Source: Candidatus Bathyarchaeota archaeon (GTDB taxonomy: Archaea; Thermoproteota; Bathyarchaeia; TCS64). Taken from it: a stretch of 44,323 nucleotides of DNA. Made by a program: the position numbers and the translations under genes. Where the stretch lies: contig JADHWN010000016.1 in NCBI GenBank assembly GCA_016783455.1, forward strand, positions 1 through 44,323. Reading direction: 5' to 3'. This document shows, in pieces, positions 1 to 7,729 of this stretch. The notes beneath the pieces were generated by a model, which searched no databases, was not told the origin of the DNA, and saw only the letters and a list, made by a program, of their open reading frames with translations. The number at the start of each line of letters is the position of its first letter. Position 1 is the first letter of the stretch.

Positions 1-2
1 CG

Positions 3-953
3 GCGGTCGCCTCCGACTACGCTCACACGGAGCAGGGGCTCATCGACTTCTTCGGGGGGACGTTCTACGGCTACCACTATCCCATGGGGAACGTGAAGCT
101 CATCCTAGCGGGGATCCTGAGCTACCTCAGGCGTGAGGACCTCATAGAGTACAAGGGGGACTACATCTACGCCACGGACTTCGGGAGGAGGGTCTCTGAG
201 CTCTACGTGGACCCCTACTCGGCGGTGGTGATCCGGGACGGGCTCAAGCGGGGTGCGCCGGAGGTGACTGACTTCACGTGGCTCCACATGATCTGCCATA
301 CGCCAAACATGCGGCCCATCCTCCGCCCAAGGCGTAAGGACGAGGAGCTGGTTGGGGAGTACGCGGAGGAGCGGCTGGACGAGTTCGCGTTCCCGCCTGG
401 GGACCTGCTGGGGGACTACGTGGAGAGGGGGCAGATCCTGGGGGAGGTGAAGACGGCGATGGTGCTAGGGGCGTGGATCCAGGAGGTCTCGGAGGGGGAG
501 CTGATGGACAAGTACGGGGTGGCGCCGGGGGATCGGTACAGCGCGGTGACCAACGCGGACTGGCTGTTATATTCGACGTTCGAGCTGGCGGGTGTGCTGG
601 GGTTAACGGAGCATCGGCGGCATCTGGGGCGGCTGAGGGATAGGGTGAGGTACGGGGTGTCGGAGAAGCTGCTACCGTTGGTGAGGCTGCGGGGGATCGG
701 GCGGGTGCGGGCTCGGTTGCTGTATAAGTCGGGTTTCCATAGTGTGGCGGCGTTGAAGAGGGCGCCTTTGGGGCGGCTTGTGGAGATCCCGTTGATCGGG
801 CCTAGGCTGGCAAAGGTGATCAAGGAGCAGGTGGGGGGCGTGGTGGATGAGGGTGAGTGGCGGGGGCTGGACGCGGCGGTGTCGGAGCAGAGGGCGCTGA
901 CGGACTTCGTGGAGGAGGAGCCCGAGGAGGAGGCTCCACCTGGGGATGAGTGA
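3..953 (+). CDS. hel308: ATP-dependent DNA helicase Hel308, C-terminal part (gene cut by window start)
   Basis: The frame stays open from base 3 with no stop, so the 5' part lies outside the window. About 316 residues remain. They match the C-terminal half of Hel308, a superfamily 2, Ski2-like 3'-5' helicase that acts at stalled replication forks. The visible part covers the ratchet-type helical region and ends in a helix-hairpin-helix-like segment (RLRGIGRVRARLLYKSGF, then LVEIPLIGPRLAKVIKEQ) typical of Hel308 domains IV-V. The Walker motifs are not in view. The tail is acidic (EEEPEEEAPPGDE). No PIP-like or other partner motif was recognised. The family assignment rests on the HhH region and its spacing from the winged-helix part; another Ski2-like helicase is the alternative. 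Confidence 0.82.
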   Translation, partial: AVASDYAHTEQGLIDFFGGTFYGYHYPMGNVKLILAGILSYLRREDLIEYKGDYIYATDFGRRVSELYVDPYSAVVIRDGLKRGAPEVTDFTWLHMICHTPNMRPILRPRRKDEELVGEYAEERLDEFAFPPGDLLGDYVERGQILGEVKTAMVLGAWIQEVSEGELMDKYGVAPGDRYSAVTNADWLLYSTFELAGVLGLTEHRRHLGRLRDRVRYGVSEKLLPLVRLRGIGRVRARLLYKSGFHSVAALKRAPLGRLVEIPLIGPRLAKVIKEQVGGVVDEGEWRGLDAAVSEQRALTDFVEEEPEEEAPPGDE

Positions 954-1148
954 GGGCGCGTGCGGCTGGCTTAGGATAGGGGTTCCAGGGCGTGAAGGTG
1001 GGGGGTCATAATGGTTTCCCGTTACCTCATCCGTGTGAAGGCGTGGGCGCTGTGGGGTCCGGGTTCACAGTATTGTGGTGTTGTTTGTTATTGCTTATTT
1101 AAGGTTCAGAGTATGTTTTTACGCCAGACCTGATGTGGGTGCTGAGTA

Positions 1149-1241
1149 TCAATATCTGCGTCTGGTGCCTCTTATCGCCGACAGCCCCCAGGCTATGGCT
1201 ACCAGGAACGTGAGGGCGATGAACCAGAAGGTGAGGTCCAT
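1149..1241 (-). CDS. Possible 30-residue single-pass membrane microprotein
   Basis: On the minus strand an ATG at 1241 opens a 30-codon frame ending in TGA at 1149-1151. The product is a near-ideal single transmembrane helix (FWFIALTFLVAIAWGLSAI) followed by a basic tail (RGTRRRY), so the C-terminus would stay inside the cell under the positive-inside rule. A TTAATAG-like box lies about 25-30 nt upstream of the ATG, which fits a leaderless archaeal promoter. No family was recognised. The frame is very short and could be chance, but few random frames give so clean a helix plus basic anchor. Confidence 0.33.
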   Translation of the reverse strand: MDLTFWFIALTFLVAIAWGLSAIRGTRRRY

Positions 1242-1361
1242 GCTGTTTTGGGGACTCGTAGGCATGCTATTAATTGTTTGTAAGCGTCAGTTGAATCATA
1301 CACCTCTTTATACCGGGCTAGGGTGGATGGAGTTGGTTCCACCGAAGCATGATGGGAAACC

Positions 1362-1367
1362 TTAAAA
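1362..1367 (+). promoter_or_regulatory. TATA box of the GNAT gene
   Basis: TTAAAA begins 32 nt upstream of the ATG at 1394, the spacing expected of an archaeal box A with transcription starting at or just before that ATG. It supports the 1394 start over the upstream ATG at 1349, which lies before the box. Confidence 0.5.
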
Positions 1368-1393
1368 CTTCCTTCATGTTCCTGTCTGATGTT

Positions 1394-1855
1394 ATGGCGG
1401 ATGACTTCGATCTAGTCAGGGTCATGAAGGGCGACGAGGAGCTCGCGTCGGCCTTCCTGGAGATGGGGGAGGACTACATGGGCTCCGAGCCCCCCGAGCT
1501 CCGGGGCAGGTTCCTCAGGAGCGTGGTGGACCTCCAGGTGGAGGAGGAGCGGTGGCTCTACCTCCTCAGGGTGGACGCCGGGTTCATCGGCTTCGTCCAC
1601 ATGAAGGTGGACACGACCGACAGGCCAGGCTGGGGCTGGATGATGGAGTTCTACATCAGGCCCGAGCACAGGAGGAGGGGCCGCGGGAGGAGGTTGTATG
1701 AGCGCTCCGAGAGGATACTGGTGAACCGGGGGGTCAAGGACATCTGGCTCACCTCCAACCCGGAAGCTATACCCTTCTGGAGGGCGGTTGGATTCGCGGA
1801 GACAGGGGAGAAAGTCGAGTTCAATGATTATTCAGTCATGGTTAAGTCCGTCTAG
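1394..1855 (+). CDS. GNAT family N-acetyltransferase
   Basis: This 153-residue protein has the GNAT fold. Its acetyl-CoA binding motif A is visible at about residues 90-105 (YIRPEHRRRGRGRRLYERSE), with the R/Q-x-x-G-x-G/A signature. A C-terminal strand, WRAVGFAETGEKVEF, matches the usual GFxxxG-type end of the fold. It would transfer an acetyl group from acetyl-CoA to a small molecule or a protein amine; the substrate cannot be read from sequence. The start at 1394 is chosen because a TATA box sits 32 nt upstream. The 5' extension to 1349 adds 15 atypical residues. It is a single-gene unit. Confidence 0.85.
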   Translation: MADDFDLVRVMKGDEELASAFLEMGEDYMGSEPPELRGRFLRSVVDLQVEEERWLYLLRVDAGFIGFVHMKVDTTDRPGWGWMMEFYIRPEHRRRGRGRRLYERSERILVNRGVKDIWLTSNPEAIPFWRAVGFAETGEKVEFNDYSVMVKSV

Positions 1856-1906
1856 CTTGTGGTCTGTGGACTGAGTCTAAGGAAATAACTTTTACGATCT
1901 CGTATT

Positions 1907-2083
1907 TCATCGACAGCAGGTGCTGCACTTACCCCCGCAGGATGAACCCGCGACCATGCTGTTCGTCTGGTATAGCTCCTTCCAGCAGTCCCGGCAGATC
2001 AGAATTGAACCCAGCTCCTTGTGGTTGGCCCCGAGGAGGCTGACTTCTTCGCCGCTCTTGTGGCATAGACCGCATTCGCCCAT
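1907..2083 (-). CDS. Small zinc-binding protein (treble-clef-like Cys motifs)
   Basis: This 58-residue protein has two CxxC knuckles, CGLC near residue 4 and CRDC near residue 33, which probably bind one zinc ion. A second Cys-rich stretch closes the C-terminus (CGGKCSTCCR). The two knuckles resemble small archaeal zinc-finger proteins that bind nucleic acid or partner proteins, but no family was firmly recognised. The start is placed at the ATG at 2083; a longer frame to 2152 adds 23 residues unlike the rest. It is divergent from the UspA gene. The extra C-terminal Cys cluster is unusual and could bind a second metal. Confidence 0.6.
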   Translation of the reverse strand: MGECGLCHKSGEEVSLLGANHKELGSILICRDCWKELYQTNSMVAGSSCGGKCSTCCR

Positions 2084-2217
2084 GAGATCACTAATAGTAT
2101 ATGGAACGTGAGCGATTATAAATGATATCGCGCAATATCGAGAGACCCACACGGATTATGTATCACAGGAGCATAAGCACTATTATTATACCCTCAGCTT
2201 CAGTACAATTGGGACAT

Positions 2218-2682
2218 ATGTTCGACCCGATGTTCAGCAGAATCCTTGTGGCCTACGACGGCTCTGAGCCCTCGAAGCGTGCCCTTGACCTCGCCGCCAA
2301 GACCGCTGCGATGTTCAGGGGTGAACTCATCATAGTGACGGCCATCTTCCGCGGCGCGGTGCCTATTTTCAGCGAGGAGGGGCAGGGAACCCTGAGCACG
2401 GCGGACATCCAGGACTACCTCGACAAGATGGAGAACGTTTACAGATCCGCCTTGGAGAGCGCGGTGAACGAGGTGAGGAACAGGTATCCCGACCTCGATG
2501 TAGAGCCCCTGCTCATTGACGGGCGGCCCTCGTCCGTCATAGTCGAGGAGGCGGAGAAGAGAGACGCCCACCTCATCATAATAGGGAGCAGGGGATTGGG
2601 GGGAGTCACAGGCTGGCTGCTGGGGAGCACGAGTCGCAAGGTCGTGGACCAGTGCACGAAACCGGTACTCGTCGTGAAATAG
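2218..2682 (+). CDS. Universal stress protein, UspA family
   Basis: A 154-residue single-domain Usp. It begins with the typical strand FSRILVAYDGSEPSKRALDL and ends with the ATP-binding signature GSRGLGGVTGWLLGSTSRKV, which matches the G-2x-G-9x-G(S/T) motif of the ATP-binding class. The last strand, KPVLVVK, is also standard. These proteins dimerise, bind ATP and act under stress; the exact role is unknown. The start at 2218 is preferred because a TATTATTATA box at 2181-2190 lies about 30 nt upstream. The in-frame extension to 2122 runs through that box and is therefore unlikely. Confidence 0.9.
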   Translation: MFDPMFSRILVAYDGSEPSKRALDLAAKTAAMFRGELIIVTAIFRGAVPIFSEEGQGTLSTADIQDYLDKMENVYRSALESAVNEVRNRYPDLDVEPLLIDGRPSSVIVEEAEKRDAHLIIIGSRGLGGVTGWLLGSTSRKVVDQCTKPVLVVK

Positions 2683-2730
2683 GTCATCCCTATATTTCCT
2701 TATTGTCTAAACAGCGAGGACTCCTCTTAA

Positions 2731-2746
2731 GGCCTCATATGAGGCC
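2731..2746. promoter_or_regulatory. 16-bp perfect palindrome upstream of thiN
   Basis: GGCCTCATATGAGGCC is a perfect inverted repeat in the 136-bp gap between uspA and the ThiN gene, 73 nt upstream of the ThiN start. A TTAAGG stretch abuts it, so it may overlap a promoter. It could be an operator, possibly thiamine-responsive, or a hairpin ending the uspA transcript. No T-run follows it, which favours an operator. Confidence 0.4.
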
Positions 2747-2818
2747 ATGGACTGAACGCGCCGTCATCCGAAGCAGGCTAGGAGTCATAAGACTGTACTG
2801 ATAATGGTGTAATGGAGC

Positions 2819-3361
2819 ATGAACGGCGTGAGGGGTCCAGACGTAGAGGACCAGATGCCAGCCGCGCTGGAAACGGCTGTGCAGAGGCTGACGGGGATAG
2901 ACAGGATAGGGGACTACATACCCCAGGTGGGCTCCAACCTGATCTACGCCAAGGCGGATTCATCAACCATTGAAGACGCCGTCGCGCTGACGGGGAGGAT
3001 CATCGCCACGATCAGGGGACCCATCGCCTGCGGGGAGGTGGCATACGGAGCCTCAAGCCATCTGGCTTCCGTGGTGATCGAGGCACAGAAACTCGACGGG
3101 GAAATCCGTGCCGGCCTAAACATAAGGGCCGACGACGACGTAGCACGGCGGCTGAAAGAGGTAGGGCTGACAGTGGTGACTATCCCGAGCAAGGTCAAGG
3201 GGGAGGGTTGCCCCGTGACCCACTACATCAGGAGGACGGGGGAGCTTGCCGATGCCTACGTCCACCCCGGCGACTTCGGCGTTGAACCTACAACGACGAT
3301 AATCGCGAGGCACCCCGACAGGCTCGTGGAGATAATGGCGGAGATAGTCAAGCTTGAGTGA
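2819..3361 (+). CDS. thiN: ThiN-domain protein (thiamine-phosphate synthase type)
   Basis: The 180 residues form a stand-alone ThiN domain, with IPQVGSNLIYAKADSSTIED near residue 35, GRI near 60, and later VTHYIRRTGELADAYVHPGD. In archaea ThiN usually forms the C-terminal half of ThiD-ThiN, where it joins hydroxymethylpyrimidine diphosphate to the thiazole phosphate to give thiamine phosphate. It also occurs as the ligand-sensing domain of ThiR repressors. Here neither a ThiD kinase nor a DNA-binding domain is attached. A separate enzyme is therefore more likely than a repressor, but catalysis is not proven. The stop overlaps the TTG start of the following methyltransferase, so the two are probably co-transcribed. 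Confidence 0.8.
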   Translation: MNGVRGPDVEDQMPAALETAVQRLTGIDRIGDYIPQVGSNLIYAKADSSTIEDAVALTGRIIATIRGPIACGEVAYGASSHLASVVIEAQKLDGEIRAGLNIRADDDVARRLKEVGLTVVTIPSKVKGEGCPVTHYIRRTGELADAYVHPGDFGVEPTTTIIARHPDRLVEIMAEIVKLE

Positions 3362-4010
3362 CGCTATTCGGGCATTCGACCTGGTCGCGGGCACCTACGA
3401 CGACTGGTACGATCACCCCCAGGGAAGGCAGGTCTTCGACGCCGAACTCCATGCCGTGGACCTTCACATCCCGAAGGAGGGGATAGGTCTGGAGCTGGGT
3501 GCCGGGACGGGGATCTTCGCCGAGCATCTGACGGCGGTGGGGAGGACGGTCGTATGCCTTGACCCCTCAAGGGAGATGCTGAAGAAGGCCGTCGACCGCG
3601 GGATGGTGTCTATGCTGGGGGTGGGAGACGCCTTGCCCCTGAGGGTCGGTGTCCTAGACTTCACCTACATGGTCACCGTCCTGGAGTTCCTCGATGAGCC
3701 GGTGGCGGTACTCGGGGAGATACGGGAGACCGCCAAGGGAGGCGCGGGGTTGACCGTCCTCTTCATAAACTCGGAGAGCGCCTGGGGCGACCTCTACAGG
3801 GACATCGGCTCTAAGGGGGACCCTGTCTTCAGGCACGCAAGGCTCTACACGATGGCGGAGGTCGAGGCATTGATAACCGTGTCGGGGTACAGCGTCACCG
3901 AGAGGGCTGGGACCCTCACGACGAAGCCCATGGAGACGGAGGTCGGAGGAGAGATCACGGAGCCAAGCAACGAGAACGGGATCATCGTGCTAAGGGCTTA
4001 TGCAATTTAA
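3354..4010 (+). CDS. Class I SAM-dependent methyltransferase
   Basis: A 218-residue Rossmann methyltransferase. Motif I is GLELGAGTGIFAEHL (about residues 40-55), followed by an acidic strand end, VVCLDPSREML, and a motif IV-like DFTYMVTVLEFLDEP. It resembles the UbiE/Methyltransf_11 group acting on small molecules; the substrate is unknown. The TTG start overlaps the end of thiN by eight bases, so translation is probably coupled. That pairing might suggest a cofactor-related role, but no thiamine methylation step is known that would need it. Confidence 0.82.
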   Translation: MSDAIRAFDLVAGTYDDWYDHPQGRQVFDAELHAVDLHIPKEGIGLELGAGTGIFAEHLTAVGRTVVCLDPSREMLKKAVDRGMVSMLGVGDALPLRVGVLDFTYMVTVLEFLDEPVAVLGEIRETAKGGAGLTVLFINSESAWGDLYRDIGSKGDPVFRHARLYTMAEVEALITVSGYSVTERAGTLTTKPMETEVGGEITEPSNENGIIVLRAYAI

Positions 4011-4032
4011 TCTTGGGTCCATACTGAATAGT

Positions 4033-4041
4033 TTTATATTA
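4033..4041 (+). promoter_or_regulatory. TATA box giving a leaderless transcript
   Basis: TTTATATTA begins 31 nt upstream of the ATG at 4064, and no Shine-Dalgarno sequence lies between. It is one of the clearest leaderless archaeal promoters in the window. Confidence 0.6.
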
Positions 4042-4063
4042 TTCTCAACATAACAGAATCAGT

Positions 4064-4492
4064 ATGTCCGAGGATCAGAACTACGGCTATATCCTCCGCC
4101 TCAGCACGGAGGACTGGCGGGACCAGGTCTACGAGCTCAAGAAGTACTACTCGGGGGTCATGCGGGGCTGGAAGCGGGAGACCCCCATCCTCCTCGCCAT
4201 GAAGACCGACGCCGGCGACTCATTCATCGGCTACGGCGTCGTGGGCAAGGTGGAGCACCTCTGGGAGCTCTCCCCGGAGGAGGAGGCCTACTGCAGGGAG
4301 AACAACTGGAAGTGCGCCCTCACATTCAAGGCCCTCAACCGATTCGAGAAGCCCTATCCCATCAAGGAGTCCCTCCTCTCCAAAGACCCCAGGAGGGGCA
4401 GCTTCCTCCACGCCGCCCGCCTCACAGAGGACCAGATGGACGCCCTCCTCGACGCAGCCGAGGAATACCAGGAGAAGACGGAAAACCCATAA
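4064..4492 (+). CDS. EVE/PUA-like domain protein
   Basis: The 142 residues look like one compact EVE/PUA-type beta barrel. The pattern is YGYILRLSTEDWRD, then a strand pair TPILLAMKTDAGDSFIGYGVV, then WKCALTFKALNRFEKPYPIK, with a helical tail LTEDQMDALLDAAEEY. EVE-like domains bind modified bases or RNA. No exact family was recognised and the assignment rests on the strand order. A strong TATA box sits about 30 nt upstream, so the message is probably leaderless. The stop lies 26 nt before the AsnB-like gene, so the two could be read together. Confidence 0.6.
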   Translation: MSEDQNYGYILRLSTEDWRDQVYELKKYYSGVMRGWKRETPILLAMKTDAGDSFIGYGVVGKVEHLWELSPEEEAYCRENNWKCALTFKALNRFEKPYPIKESLLSKDPRRGSFLHAARLTEDQMDALLDAAEEYQEKTENP

Positions 4493-4518
4493 CTACACCC
4501 AGCCCCACATCCTAGGGG

Positions 4519-5970
4519 ATGGGCCAGATAGCGGCAGTCATCAGCCGGAGGAACACGGATGTCTCAGACGTAGTGAGGAGGATGCTGGAGAACGCCTCCC
4601 CCCACCCGGGAGACGCTTACGGCCTCGCATCCGAGAAAGGCGCCAGGACCACAGCTAAAATCCCTGAGATCCCAGGCTCCCCCTCAATTCTGGGTCACAA
4701 ACATGTCAAGGTGCACCCCGAGGACCCCGCCCAACCCCTCGGCCAACACGGGTACGCCACAACCTACGAAGGCCGGATCTGGCACAGCTCAGACCCTTCA
4801 GACGCCAACGCCATCATGGATACATTGGGTCCCGAACCCAGACGAGGCGCGGAGGCCCTCCTCGAAGGTAACTGTTCCCTGGCTTTCACCGTTCTCGACC
4901 AGGGGAGGCTCCTGTGCGCGAGGGACACGATGGGACTCGTCCCACTCTACATCGGAGAGGACGAGGAGCTGATCGCCGTGGCGTCCAACCGCAAGATGTT
5001 GTGGATAGCAGGGCTCAACGCCCAAGCGGTCCCACCGGGGCACATAACTGAGATTTCCGGGAAAGGCATTAAGTCAGAACCGGTCCAGACCCTCTCCCAG
5101 CCCCCGCTTATACGCCCATCAATGGACGACGCCGTGAAAACCTTGGACGAGCTGCTCACGAGGGCCGTGGAGGCAAGGTGCAGGGGAGCGTCCAAGGTCG
5201 CCATAGGCTTCTCCGGGGGCATCGATAGCAGCCTCCTAGCACACTACGCGGACAGGGCGGGAGCCCGGGTGGACCTCATCTGCGTCGGGATGGAGGGAAC
5301 CAGGGGCTTCGAGGAAGCAGAGAGGACCGCAGACGCCCTCGACCTCCCCCTAAGGCTGGAAGCCTTCACCGCCGACGACGTCGAGGAGGACCTGGATGCT
5401 GTCCTCTGGAGCGTCGAGGAGCCCGACCCCATGAAGATCGGCGTGGGCCTCCCCACCTACTGGGCGGCAAGGAGCGTCGCGGAAACCGGGCACAGGATAT
5501 TCATCTCCGGCAACTGCGCCGACGAGGTCTTCGGCGGATACCAGAAGTACGCCCGGGAGTACGCATCGAAGGGCGACTCGGTCAGGGAGACCATGTACCG
5601 GGACGTCACCTCCTCCCATGAGACCAACTTCGAGAGGGACTACAAGATCTGCTCAGACCTAGGGCTGGAGTTAAGGCTGCCATTCGCCGACATCGACGTG
5701 GTGAAGTATGGGCTTTCCCTCCCAACCGAGCTCAAGCTAGCGAAGAACCCCGCCTCACTTAGGAAACTGATACTCAGGGCACTGGCCAGGGAGAATGGCT
5801 TCCCGGAGGAGCTCGCTGACAGACCCAAGAAAGCCGTGCAGTACTCCACAGGCGTGAATAAGGTCCTCCAGAAGCTGGCGAAGACGGAGGGCAAGAAACT
5901 ACGCGTCTTCTTGGCTGAGAGGTTCGCGCGGGTGAAGGATGATATGCTCGGGGAGGCATATGATCGATGA
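4519..5970 (+). CDS. asnB: Asparagine synthase-like protein lacking the glutaminase cysteine
   Basis: At 483 residues it has the two-domain AsnB layout. The N-terminal Ntn-hydrolase (glutaminase) domain covers about residues 1-190. An ATP-pyrophosphatase domain follows, with the P-loop FSGGIDSS near residue 235 and later GNCADEVFGGYQKYA. In AsnB, residue 2 is the glutaminase nucleophile (MCGI). Here the protein begins MGQIAAV, and an in-frame TAG at 4513-4515 excludes a start further upstream. The conserved RDTMGLVPLY loop of the N-domain remains. It may use free ammonia, take ammonia from a partner, or amidate another substrate. The stop overlaps the ATG of nth. Confidence 0.8.
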   Translation: MGQIAAVISRRNTDVSDVVRRMLENASPHPGDAYGLASEKGARTTAKIPEIPGSPSILGHKHVKVHPEDPAQPLGQHGYATTYEGRIWHSSDPSDANAIMDTLGPEPRRGAEALLEGNCSLAFTVLDQGRLLCARDTMGLVPLYIGEDEELIAVASNRKMLWIAGLNAQAVPPGHITEISGKGIKSEPVQTLSQPPLIRPSMDDAVKTLDELLTRAVEARCRGASKVAIGFSGGIDSSLLAHYADRAGARVDLICVGMEGTRGFEEAERTADALDLPLRLEAFTADDVEEDLDAVLWSVEEPDPMKIGVGLPTYWAARSVAETGHRIFISGNCADEVFGGYQKYAREYASKGDSVRETMYRDVTSSHETNFERDYKICSDLGLELRLPFADIDVVKYGLSLPTELKLAKNPASLRKLILRALARENGFPEELADRPKKAVQYSTGVNKVLQKLAKTEGKKLRVFLAERFARVKDDMLGEAYDR

Positions 5971-6602
5971 ACCCCGAGGAGAGGATGCAACGGGTCACCC
6001 AGCTCCTTGAGGCGGAGTACGGGCCAGAAGAACAGGGGGAGACAGGAAGCGACGATCCCTTCAGGACCCTGATAGGCTGCGTCCTCTCCCACAGGACCAG
6101 AGACGCCAACACCGCAAGGGCTGCCGAAGCCCTCTTCAATGTAGTCACGACCCCCGAGGAGGTCCTTAGCCTCGGACCCGACGAGCTCAAGACCCTCATC
6201 AGGTGCTCGGGGTTCTACAACCAGAAGGCGAGGAACATCACAGCCATCTGCCAGGACCTCGTGGACAACCATGGCTCCACCGTCCCTCATAACAGGGAGA
6301 CCCTCATGAGCCTCCGCGGAGTCGGCCCCAAGACCGCCGACATCGTCCTCAACCACGCCTACAACGTTCCAGCCATCGCAGTGGACGTCCACGTCGCAAG
6401 GGTAGCCCGGAGGCTGGGCCTCGCAGACCCCAAGGCGGGACCAGAGGACGTCAAGGCAGCCCTAGAGCAACTCGTCCCACCCGAGAGGTACAGGTTCATC
6501 GACAACGGGTTCGTGAGGCAGGGAAAGGAGTACTGCAGGAAAACTAACCCCAGATGCGGGGAGTGCCCGCTTAGGGGAGTATGCGGTAACCCACAAGATT
6601 AA
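5967..6602 (+). CDS. nth: Endonuclease III (DNA glycosylase/AP lyase)
   Basis: A 211-residue HhH-GPD base-excision enzyme for oxidised pyrimidines. The hairpin LRGVGPKTADIVL carries the catalytic lysine (about residue 120), and AVDVHVARVARRLGL carries the catalytic aspartate. The C-terminal cluster, Cys-x6-Cys-x2-Cys-x5-Cys (CRKTNPRCGECPLRGVC), binds a 4Fe-4S centre. All key residues are present and the length is standard. The ATG overlaps the TGA of the AsnB-like gene (ATGA), so the two are translationally coupled although their functions seem unrelated. It ends 3 bases before the convergent metE-like gene. Confidence 0.93.
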   Translation: MNPEERMQRVTQLLEAEYGPEEQGETGSDDPFRTLIGCVLSHRTRDANTARAAEALFNVVTTPEEVLSLGPDELKTLIRCSGFYNQKARNITAICQDLVDNHGSTVPHNRETLMSLRGVGPKTADIVLNHAYNVPAIAVDVHVARVARRLGLADPKAGPEDVKAALEQLVPPERYRFIDNGFVRQGKEYCRKTNPRCGECPLRGVCGNPQD

Positions 6603-6605
6603 GGG

Positions 6606-7718
6606 TTAGAGCCCTTCCTTCTCGAAGAGCTTGGTAGCCTCAGCTGTCCGGCGGAGACACTCCATCGCCGTCTCGTAGCTGGGCCATCCACCGACCCCGC
6701 ACTCGGGACCCACCATGGGAACCCACTCAACCCCGAAACGCTTGACTACCTGCCTCAGCCTAGCCAGCCCCACGTCAACCTCCTCGAGGAACACCATCGG
6801 ATCCACCTCCCCCAGCCTTATCTGGGTCCAGGTGTCCCCCACCCTCTGCTCCACGTCCTCCACGACTCCCTCCCTCTTGAGACGGGCCTCGATGAGGTCG
6901 TCGAACTGGTTGTGGAAGATGCTCGCCTTGAGGCGCTTCCCCGTCTCCTCGAGGCGCCTCGACGTCGCGTCCTGGGAGTACAGAGGATCCCCGATGTGGG
7001 CCTGCACGAGGTCCAGGTGCTCCACCTCCCAGAACAGGTCGTCAGAGGTGTCATGGAGGTGGACGCTCGTCTCCGAGCCCTTAGAACTGGCGGCGCTGCA
7101 GATCTCCTCCCAGGCAGCCCGGAGGGACTCCCGCCCCTCGGAGCCGTAGTCCAGCAGGGGATCGTTGAGGAAACCGAGGACAGGCTCATCGATGCAGACC
7201 AGAGCCACCTCGCCGTGCCTGCCGTCGAAGACAGACCGGGACACTATCTCGGCGAGGCCGTGCCCCAGCTCCTCGAAGAGCCTCGCGTTCTTAGCCTGGA
7301 AGAAGGAGGCGAGGGTGTACGGACCAGTAACACAGATCTTTAGCTTCACCCGGTCGACTCCAGCCTCGTCCCGGATCCTCGAGGCGTTCTCCCTGATGAC
7401 ATCCACCTCGGGGATGGATGACCCCGGCTTCGCCGTGACCTCCCTGAGGGCCACGTAGCCCCCCTCCACCTTCTCGATGCCCCTGAGGAGCTCGAAGAAC
7501 ATCTCGTTCATGTCCCTGAACTGGGGGTAGTTGGGGACGGTGAGGCCCGCCCTCAGCTTGTCGACGGTGGCGGAGACCACCTCCTCCTCGAAGACCTCGG
7601 AGGACTCGTCCTGTGCGCCTATGAGAGCGAGGAGGGAGCCCTGCCTCCTGGCTCCCTCGTAGATGGCGGACTCCTCGATCCTTAGGGGGAGGCTGCCGAT
7701 GTCATAGGTGTCGAGCAT
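6606..7718 (-). CDS. metE: Cobalamin-independent methionine synthase, archaeal core type
   Basis: The 370-residue protein corresponds to the C-terminal catalytic barrel of MetE without the N-terminal duplicate, as is usual in archaea. Zinc ligands are visible: VHLHDTSD in mid-protein and GPECGVGG plus a later Cys (AMECLRR) near the end. It would methylate homocysteine. Archaeal core proteins often take the methyl group from methylcobalamin or a corrinoid protein rather than from folate. It lies 11 bases downstream of SAM synthetase on the same strand, so the operon makes methionine and then SAM. Confidence 0.85.
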   Translation of the reverse strand: MLDTYDIGSLPLRIEESAIYEGARRQGSLLALIGAQDESSEVFEEEVVSATVDKLRAGLTVPNYPQFRDMNEMFFELLRGIEKVEGGYVALREVTAKPGSSIPEVDVIRENASRIRDEAGVDRVKLKICVTGPYTLASFFQAKNARLFEELGHGLAEIVSRSVFDGRHGEVALVCIDEPVLGFLNDPLLDYGSEGRESLRAAWEEICSAASSKGSETSVHLHDTSDDLFWEVEHLDLVQAHIGDPLYSQDATSRRLEETGKRLKASIFHNQFDDLIEARLKREGVVEDVEQRVGDTWTQIRLGEVDPMVFLEEVDVGLARLRQVVKRFGVEWVPMVGPECGVGGWPSYETAMECLRRTAEATKLFEKEGL

Positions 7719-7729
7719 GGGTCCCCCCG

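Larger units (their letters stand above)
954..1393. other. Intergenic stretch between hel308 and the GNAT gene
   Basis: This 440-base gap has no good large gene. A 96-codon plus-strand frame at 1075-1365 has poor codon character and no domain, and is discounted. The only coding candidate is a 30-residue hydrophobic minus-strand frame at 1149-1241, listed separately. The right end holds the GNAT promoter. No tRNA-like or strong hairpin structure was seen. Confidence 0.5.

Noticed and set aside
1075-1365. 96-codon plus-strand frame
   Set aside because: No domain, mixed composition, weak start context, and it ends inside the GNAT promoter region. It looks like chance in intergenic DNA.
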